Below, piece after piece: positions 59,439-64,000 of a DNA stretch of 64,000 nucleotides. The notes under the pieces are model-generated. The model was not told where the DNA came from and searched no databases. It was given only the letters and a program-made list of their open reading frames with translations. The position numbers and the translations under genes were made by a program. The first letter of the stretch is position 1; each line of letters opens with the position of its first letter. Source of the stretch: Pseudidiomarina terrestris (lineage in GTDB: Bacteria; Pseudomonadota; Gammaproteobacteria; Enterobacterales; Alteromonadaceae); assembly GCF_030466405.1 (NCBI RefSeq), contig NZ_JAGGJF010000003.1:186001-250000 (forward strand). Direction: 5' to 3'.

Positions 59439-59924
59439 TTAGTCGCGAAAGTTCTCAAATTGCAAGGGTAACTCAATATCGGATTCGCGTAACACCGCCA
59501 TTGCTTGTTGCAAATCATCTCTCTTTTTACCTGTGACACGAACTTTATCGCCCTGAATCGCGGCCTGAACTTTTAGCTTACTCTCCTTCAGCAGTTTGAC
59601 GATCTTTTTTGCCAGCGGCTGTTCAATACCTTGCTTAAACGTCACTGTGGTACTGAATGTTTTGCCGCTATGAGTCAGTTCTTCCGGTGATTCTGTGCCT
59701 GCCAGACTAAGGTTTCGTTTGGCGCAATGGTTGGCAAAAATGTCATGCAGTTGCTGGACCTGAAAGTCAGACTCTGAAGCCAAAGTCACGGTCGTCTCTT
59801 TTAAGTCGATGTGCGCATCGACACCGCGAAAGTCAAAGCGTGAGCTTAACTCCCGGTTGGCATTATCGACAGCATTTCTCAGTTCCACAGTATCGACTTC
59901 AGATACAATATCAAAGGAGGGCAT
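59439..59924 (-). CDS. yajQ: YajQ family cyclic-di-GMP-binding protein
   Basis: ATG at 59924 after AGGTGAACCT; upstream frame to 60005 is not part of the family. 161 residues, full length, starting [11 protein letters not shown] and ending [10 protein letters not shown]. Two ferredoxin-like lobes. Family members bind c-di-GMP or nucleotides and affect transcription and biofilm in Xanthomonas and Pseudomonas. It precedes the PAS-GGDEF gene in the same direction. Confidence 0.96.
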   Translation of the reverse strand: MPSFDIVSEVDTVELRNAVDNANRELSSRFDFRGVDAHIDLKETTVTLASESDFQVQQLHDIFANHCAKRNLSLAGTESPEELTHSGKTFSTTVTFKQGIEQPLAKKIVKLLKESKLKVQAAIQGDKVRVTGKKRDDLQQAMAVLRESDIELPLQFENFRD

Positions 59925-60061
59925 AGGTTCACCTATCTCGCTAATTTGCTTGATGATTTGTTTTATTATCGTGAATAACCCCGGATACCACAAGCAATTG
60001 GACAAATAAACAACATTAAAAGGCCTTTGTCTGATGAGTTTGTGGCGCCTGTGGTGGGTAT

Positions 60062-60093
60062 GGGTATCTAGACGTCTATATTGACAAGATGCC
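60062..60093 (+). promoter_or_regulatory. MetJ operator (met boxes) upstream of metX-like gene
   Basis: A perfect met box AGACGTCT (60070-60077) with weaker flanking 8-mers GGGTATCT, ATATTGAC and AAGATGCC in register. It lies ~80 bases before the metX-like start. MetJ-SAM repression is the expected control. Confidence 0.72.
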
Positions 60094-60156
60094 AGAGCCC
60101 CAGTAGAGTCGCAAGCAACACTGACCTATTGATTCAACTTACGAGATTCCCCCCAG

Positions 60157-61056
60157 ATGAGCTATAAACAGGTCGACCATCTAATCTCCACCCCGCAGGG
60201 ACAACTGGCTGTGCGGCAACAAGGTACTGAGGGCGCGCCGAACATACTTGTCCTTGGCGGCATTTCCGGGGGGCGTGAAGTCTACACGCAATCCGGCGAG
60301 GGTTGGTGGCAGGGGCTGTTTCGCGATACCGATCTGCTGCGTTATAACGTTTGGAGTCTCGATTACCTTGGCGGTATGGGCGCAAGCTCCTGCGCTGTTA
60401 CTCCCGGCAGTGTTGAATTACAGGCGCAAGCGGTAGAGGAAGCTCTGCTGCAGCTTGGCGTGAAGCATTTGCATGCCCTCATCGGTGGTTCCTACGGTGG
60501 CTGTGTTGGCATGGCTCTGGTGGCTGCCGGTAAGCTTTCGGTAGCGCGGCTGGCGGTGTTGGGCGCCGCGCATAGAGCGACCGCGCAGGCGGTGATGTTG
60601 CGCAGCCTGCAACGGGACTTTATCGAACTCGCTGAACAAGCCGGCGATGCTGAACGTGGCGTGGTTTTAGCGCGTGCGCTGGCCATGGTCAGCTACCGAG
60701 GTACCACCGGTCTTGATGCCCGCTTTAGCGATGCAGCAGGCGCCATCGACTTTATGCATCAACGCGCACAGCGCCTGGTGCAACGTGATCCCTGGCAGGC
60801 CCGCCGTTTGTTCACCGAGTTTGGCCCTGCGCTTGATGCCTTTCGGGTTGCCCCGCAACGTGTGCAGGTACCGACATTCCTACTGGGATTCAAAGACGAC
60901 CTGCTGGTTCCACCGCATGTGCTGAATGAACTACAAGGGTTACTGCCCCGGTGCTGGGCTTATGATGAGGTCGCTACGGCTCATGGTCACGATGGCTTTA
61001 TTTTAAATACCGCGGTGTTCGGGCCGCGGCTACAAGAATTCCTGGAGGATGTATGA
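60157..61056 (+). CDS. Homoserine O-acyltransferase-like alpha/beta hydrolase (MetX-like)
   Basis: 299 residues. Alpha/beta fold with nucleophile GGSYGG (Ser near 111), acid in LGFKDDLLVPP and catalytic His in AHGHDGFIL, the MetX triad order. Transfers an acyl group to homoserine in methionine synthesis. It is shorter than usual MetX (~340-380), with a reduced lid, but genome context is strong: a homoserine dehydrogenase overlaps by 4 nt, MetY follows, and met boxes precede it. The acyl donor (acetyl or succinyl) cannot be read here. Confidence 0.85.
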   Translation: MSYKQVDHLISTPQGQLAVRQQGTEGAPNILVLGGISGGREVYTQSGEGWWQGLFRDTDLLRYNVWSLDYLGGMGASSCAVTPGSVELQAQAVEEALLQLGVKHLHALIGGSYGGCVGMALVAAGKLSVARLAVLGAAHRATAQAVMLRSLQRDFIELAEQAGDAERGVVLARALAMVSYRGTTGLDARFSDAAGAIDFMHQRAQRLVQRDPWQARRLFTEFGPALDAFRVAPQRVQVPTFLLGFKDDLLVPPHVLNELQGLLPRCWAYDEVATAHGHDGFILNTAVFGPRLQEFLEDV

Positions 61057-62138
61057 GTCGGGCAGAGATCGCGCTTGGAGTGATTGGGGTTGGCACTATA
61101 GGCAGCTCTTGGCTTGATCAGTTCGCTGGTCAGCTAAGCCTGGCCTCGCATGCGCAGGTTACGGCAATTTTTCGCAGTTCCTGCTGGCTCGATGCTCCCC
61201 GCGGAGTGAACCTGGATAGCTGGCGGGAGCAGCTTGCGAACAGCAGCGAGGCCGGGTCAGCGGCAGACGTGCAGACGTGGTTACAGCGCTGCCGCGAGCG
61301 TGAGCAACAACCCGTGCTTATCGATCTGACGGCGTCAAAACAGGTCAGCCGCAGTTACCCGGCCTGGGTGGCGGCGGGCGCGCACGTGATTTGTGCCAAT
61401 AAATACGCAGGCTCCAGTGACCTGAGCTGGTACCGTGACTTCAGACGGGTACTCGATCAGTACCAACGGCACTGGCTTTACAACACCACGGTTGGGGCCG
61501 GCCTGCCGATTTTAAGTGCGCTGCAGGAACGCTGCCTGTGTGGCGACAAAGTACTGCGCATTGAGGGCAACCTTTCCGGTTCCTTGTCCTGGATTTTTCA
61601 GCAGTTCCGCGCCGGTGAAAGTCTCTCAGACTGGTTGACGAAAGCGCAGGAAGAGGGGCTGACCGAGCCTGATCCACGGCTTGATCTCGGCGGGATGGAT
61701 GTTGCACGGAAACTGGTTATCCTCGCCCGTGAGGTGGGCTGGCCGCTGCAGCTGAAAGATTTGTCGATTCATAACCTGGTACCGCCCGAGCTGCGCGAGT
61801 GCACGACGCAAGAATTTGTCGGTCAAGGCGAGGCCTTCGATAAGTCGTTTGAAAGCTGGCGTCAGCATGAGTGCCCTGAGGCTAAGCAGTGGGTGTATCT
61901 GGGTTATATCTGCCAGGATGACGACGGTCACTACCATGGCGGTACGGAGCTAGTGCCGATCGAAAGCACCTCGGTTTATGCAAACTTACCCGGAGGCAAT
62001 GCCAACTTTACCGTGCGGACACAGCAATACGATGCCAACCCCCTGGTGATACAAGGACCCGGTGCCGGGCCTGAAGTCACTGCAGCTGGTGTCCATAGTG
62101 ATGTTTTGCAATTAATTGCAAGGTTAAAAAAACATTAG
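61053..62138 (+). CDS. Homoserine dehydrogenase (monofunctional, MetL/ThrA C-terminal type)
   Basis: ATGA overlap with the metX-like gene, GGAGGAT before it. 361 residues: NAD(P) motif GVIGVGTIGSS, ANKYAGS with the catalytic lysine, YNTTVGAGLPI, GNLSGSLSWIF and EPDPRLDLGGMDVARKLVILARE are like the dehydrogenase half of bifunctional aspartokinase/homoserine dehydrogenases, but no kinase or ACT domain is present. Makes homoserine from aspartate semialdehyde for the two flanking methionine genes. Confidence 0.93.
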   Translation: MSRAEIALGVIGVGTIGSSWLDQFAGQLSLASHAQVTAIFRSSCWLDAPRGVNLDSWREQLANSSEAGSAADVQTWLQRCREREQQPVLIDLTASKQVSRSYPAWVAAGAHVICANKYAGSSDLSWYRDFRRVLDQYQRHWLYNTTVGAGLPILSALQERCLCGDKVLRIEGNLSGSLSWIFQQFRAGESLSDWLTKAQEEGLTEPDPRLDLGGMDVARKLVILAREVGWPLQLKDLSIHNLVPPELRECTTQEFVGQGEAFDKSFESWRQHECPEAKQWVYLGYICQDDDGHYHGGTELVPIESTSVYANLPGGNANFTVRTQQYDANPLVIQGPGAGPEVTAAGVHSDVLQLIARLKKH

Positions 62139-62175
62139 CCTCAGGGCTTGCAGCTTAGGTAATTTTGGTTAATAT

Positions 62176-62199
62176 GGACGTCTAAACGTATAAACATCC
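62176..62199 (+). promoter_or_regulatory. Three tandem met boxes (MetJ operator) before metY
   Basis: GGACGTCT, AAACGTAT and AAACATCC are contiguous 8-mers matching the AGACGTCT met box at 6, 6 and 5 of 8 positions or so. They end 14 bases before the metY ATG, so MetJ binding would block initiation. Confidence 0.8.
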
Positions 62200-62213
62200 A
62201 TGCTGAGGCTATT

Positions 62214-63497
62214 ATGACACACACCTATCGCGCTGCGACCCTTGCAATCCACCACGGCTATGAAACCGATCCCACCACCAAGTCGGTTGCCACCCCCATC
62301 TACCAGACGGCGGCCTTTGCCTTTGATGATGCCCAGCATGGCGCTGATTTATTTGATTTGGCGGTACCGGGGAATATTTACAGTCGCATCATGAACCCGA
62401 CCAATGACGTCCTCGAGCAGCGGGTGGCGGCGCTGGAAGGTGGCATTGCCGGGCTTGCTGTAGCTTCCGGGATGGCCGCCATCCAGTACGCTTTAATCAC
62501 GCTGGCGAGCAATGGCGATAACATTGTGACGACGCCGCAGCTTTATGGCGGGACCTATACGTTATTTGCTCATATGTTGCCGTCGCTGGGCATTGATGTG
62601 CGCTTCGCCAAATCCGCTGCTACCGCAGATATTGAAGCCTGTGTCGACGCTAACACCAAAGCAATTTATTGCGAAACCATCGGTAATCCGGCGGGAACCG
62701 TTGCTGATCTTGAAGCCTATGCTGAGCTTGCCGAGCGCAAGGGGGTGCCCCTGGTGGTCGATAATACCGTGGCATCACCCTCGCTTTGTAAGCCTATCGA
62801 CTGGGGTGCCCATATCGTGGTGCATTCACTGACCAAATACATCGGCGGGCACGGCACCACCATCGGCGGATTGATTGTCGACAGTGGCAAGTTTAACTGG
62901 CCGAACTATGCCGACAAGTTTCCGCAGTTCGCCCAGCCTGAGCCGGCGTATCATGGCATTGTTTATAACGAGACCTTCGCCGAGGCAGCTTTCATTGCCC
63001 GTGCACGCACCGTCGCACTACGCAATACCGGTGCTGCTTTATCGCCCTTTAATGCTTTTCTTATTTTGCAGGGGCTGGAGACACTCGAGTTACGGATGGA
63101 GAGGCATTGCCAGAATACCTTGCGCGTACTGCACTTTTTGCAACATCATCCGGACGTCGCCTGGGTGAACTACGCCGGGCTTGAGAACCACGCTGATTAC
63201 GCGTTGGCCCAGAAGTACATCCGTGGCGGCTTACCGGCGTCATTGCTGACCTTTGGTCTGAAAGGCGGCTACGAGGCGGGCGTCACGTTTTACGATAAAC
63301 TGGAGCTGTTTAAGCGCCTGGTCAATATCGGCGATGCCAAGTCGCTGGCCTGCCATCCGGCCTCCACCACCCATCGGCAACTGAGTACTGAGGAGCAGGC
63401 GCAAGTTGGGGTCCGCCCCGAGGCGATTCGGCTGTGTGTGGGTATTGAACATCCCGATGACATTATCGCCGACCTGGAGCAAGCACTCGCAGTTTAA
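62214..63497 (+). CDS. metY: O-acetylhomoserine sulfhydrylase (MetY)
   Basis: 427 residues. Gamma-family PLP enzyme: YSRIMNPTNDVLEQRVAALEGG near residue 57, PLP lysine in HSLTKYIGGHGTTIGG (Lys near 206), and C-terminal SLACHPASTTHRQLS, with the extra insertion that separates MetY from MetB. Condenses O-acetylhomoserine with sulfide (direct sulfhydrylation) to homocysteine. Own MetJ operator suggests separate or additional transcription from the upstream two genes. Confidence 0.96.
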   Translation: MTHTYRAATLAIHHGYETDPTTKSVATPIYQTAAFAFDDAQHGADLFDLAVPGNIYSRIMNPTNDVLEQRVAALEGGIAGLAVASGMAAIQYALITLASNGDNIVTTPQLYGGTYTLFAHMLPSLGIDVRFAKSAATADIEACVDANTKAIYCETIGNPAGTVADLEAYAELAERKGVPLVVDNTVASPSLCKPIDWGAHIVVHSLTKYIGGHGTTIGGLIVDSGKFNWPNYADKFPQFAQPEPAYHGIVYNETFAEAAFIARARTVALRNTGAALSPFNAFLILQGLETLELRMERHCQNTLRVLHFLQHHPDVAWVNYAGLENHADYALAQKYIRGGLPASLLTFGLKGGYEAGVTFYDKLELFKRLVNIGDAKSLACHPASTTHRQLSTEEQAQVGVRPEAIRLCVGIEHPDDIIADLEQALAV

Positions 63498-63617
63498 GGA
63501 AAGGATGCAGCAAGCACCAGCTGAGGCGGACGAGCTCTGAAAGCAGTAGCCCTGAAAACCGACTTTCGCTATAGTGTCGCCTCATTTTTCTACGGTAACG
63601 AAGAGTAGAGGCGGAGC

Positions 63618-64000
63618 ATGAAGCGAACGAGTCTTCTGGGCCTGGTTTTGGCTTGCAGTGCGCTTTTGACAGGGTGTGCGAACTATATTGAGTACGAACT
63701 TTCCAAGCGTCCGCAGGGAACCAACTGGAACGCTGAGTCCGAAGCAGGTATGCGCACCCTGCAACTCAACAAGCGCGAGTTCTGTCTGCCCTATTTAGGC
63801 GGTTGCACGGGGTATTACTTTGGTAAGCCCTATCATTTACTGGACAGCGAAAAGTTCCAGCGTCTGACGCTTGATGCTGAACTCGAGGTGAACGATAAGC
63901 TTGACCATTCGCGGTTGGATCTGAGCCGCGACGCGACACCGCCAAAGTCCGGAACCGTGGTGTTACTGCACGGCTATGGTGGCGATAAGTCGACCATGGG
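63618..64000 (+). CDS. Lipoprotein alpha/beta hydrolase (partial, 3' end off window)
   Basis: ATG at 63618 with GGAG 2-3 nt upstream. Lipobox LLTGC gives a lipidated Cys near residue 20. 128 residues visible, ending just into an alpha/beta hydrolase fold with the oxyanion-type strand VVLLHGYGGDKSTMG. The catalytic serine and histidine lie beyond the edge. Probably an envelope esterase. Confidence 0.75.
   Translation, partial: MKRTSLLGLVLACSALLTGCANYIEYELSKRPQGTNWNAESEAGMRTLQLNKREFCLPYLGGCTGYYFGKPYHLLDSEKFQRLTLDAELEVNDKLDHSRLDLSRDATPPKSGTVVLLHGYGGDKSTM

Overview
This is a chromosomal stretch of a Gram-negative gammaproteobacterium, most likely Alteromonadales and possibly the Idiomarinaceae. 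The evidence is gene content: several c-di-GMP enzymes, two TonB-dependent receptors, a Cry-DASH photolyase, a YajQ protein, a periplasmic catalase-peroxidase, an ArsJ arsenic module and MetJ-like operators. The family assignment is inference. Genes are tightly packed and no gene-free stretch exceeds about 300 bases. I see no rRNA, tRNA, CRISPR array or complete mobile element.

Region 1 (1-16078, all minus strand) is the most unusual part: six genes whose reading frames overlap at every junction. In transcription order they encode (1) a CHASE2-sensor protein with a degenerate histidine-kinase core; (2) a 1073-residue membrane protein whose N-terminal half is a tandem duplication of the PgsC/CapC poly-gamma-glutamate synthetase subunit and whose C-terminal half carries two copies of a soluble domain; (3) a membrane-anchored periplasmic beta-rich protein; (4) a secreted putative hydrolase that looks homologous to the soluble domain of the CapC tail; (5) a ~1470-residue exported protein ending in an apparent outer-membrane beta-barrel; (6) a PgsB/CapB Mur-ligase-like amide ligase with a ~700-residue N-terminal extension, cut by the window edge. 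I read it as an envelope-spanning system that makes and exports poly-gamma-glutamate or a similar polyamide in a Gram-negative cell. A divergent diguanylate cyclase (16253-18151) suggests c-di-GMP control.

Region 2 (18163-31854) holds housekeeping and stress genes: a CPXCG zinc protein, an orphan XRE regulator, a GGDEF-EAL protein, a LysR/DoxX/extradiol-dioxygenase cluster, a luciferase-like oxidoreductase, a PepSY lipoprotein with a cytochrome b561-like protein, OsmC, Upp, secreted KatG, YjbQ, a methyltransferase and a membrane diguanylate cyclase.

Region 3 (31900-34998) is an arsenate-resistance operon: a fused ArsC-ArsR protein, an ars-type GAPDH and ArsJ. It is followed by a secreted unknown, then an overlapping flavin monooxygenase, alpha/beta hydrolase and SMP-30/strictosidine-synthase-like operon, then MscL with an added zinc-ribbon tail. 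Region 4 (39850-43234) is a Fur-type iron-uptake pair, a TonB receptor and a PepSY membrane protein. Region 5 (43360-52526) contains a DSD1-family PLP enzyme, a SnoaL-like protein, a LOG protein, a secreted M24 peptidase, Cry-DASH, an APC permease and a LOV-GGDEF-EAL protein, giving two probable blue-light flavoproteins within 5 kb. Region 6 (52571-64000) carries a second TonB receptor, Dgt, a DUF318 permease, a methyltransferase, a PAS-GGDEF protein, YajQ and a MetJ-regulated methionine cluster (MetX-like, homoserine dehydrogenase, MetY). It ends in a truncated lipoprotein hydrolase.
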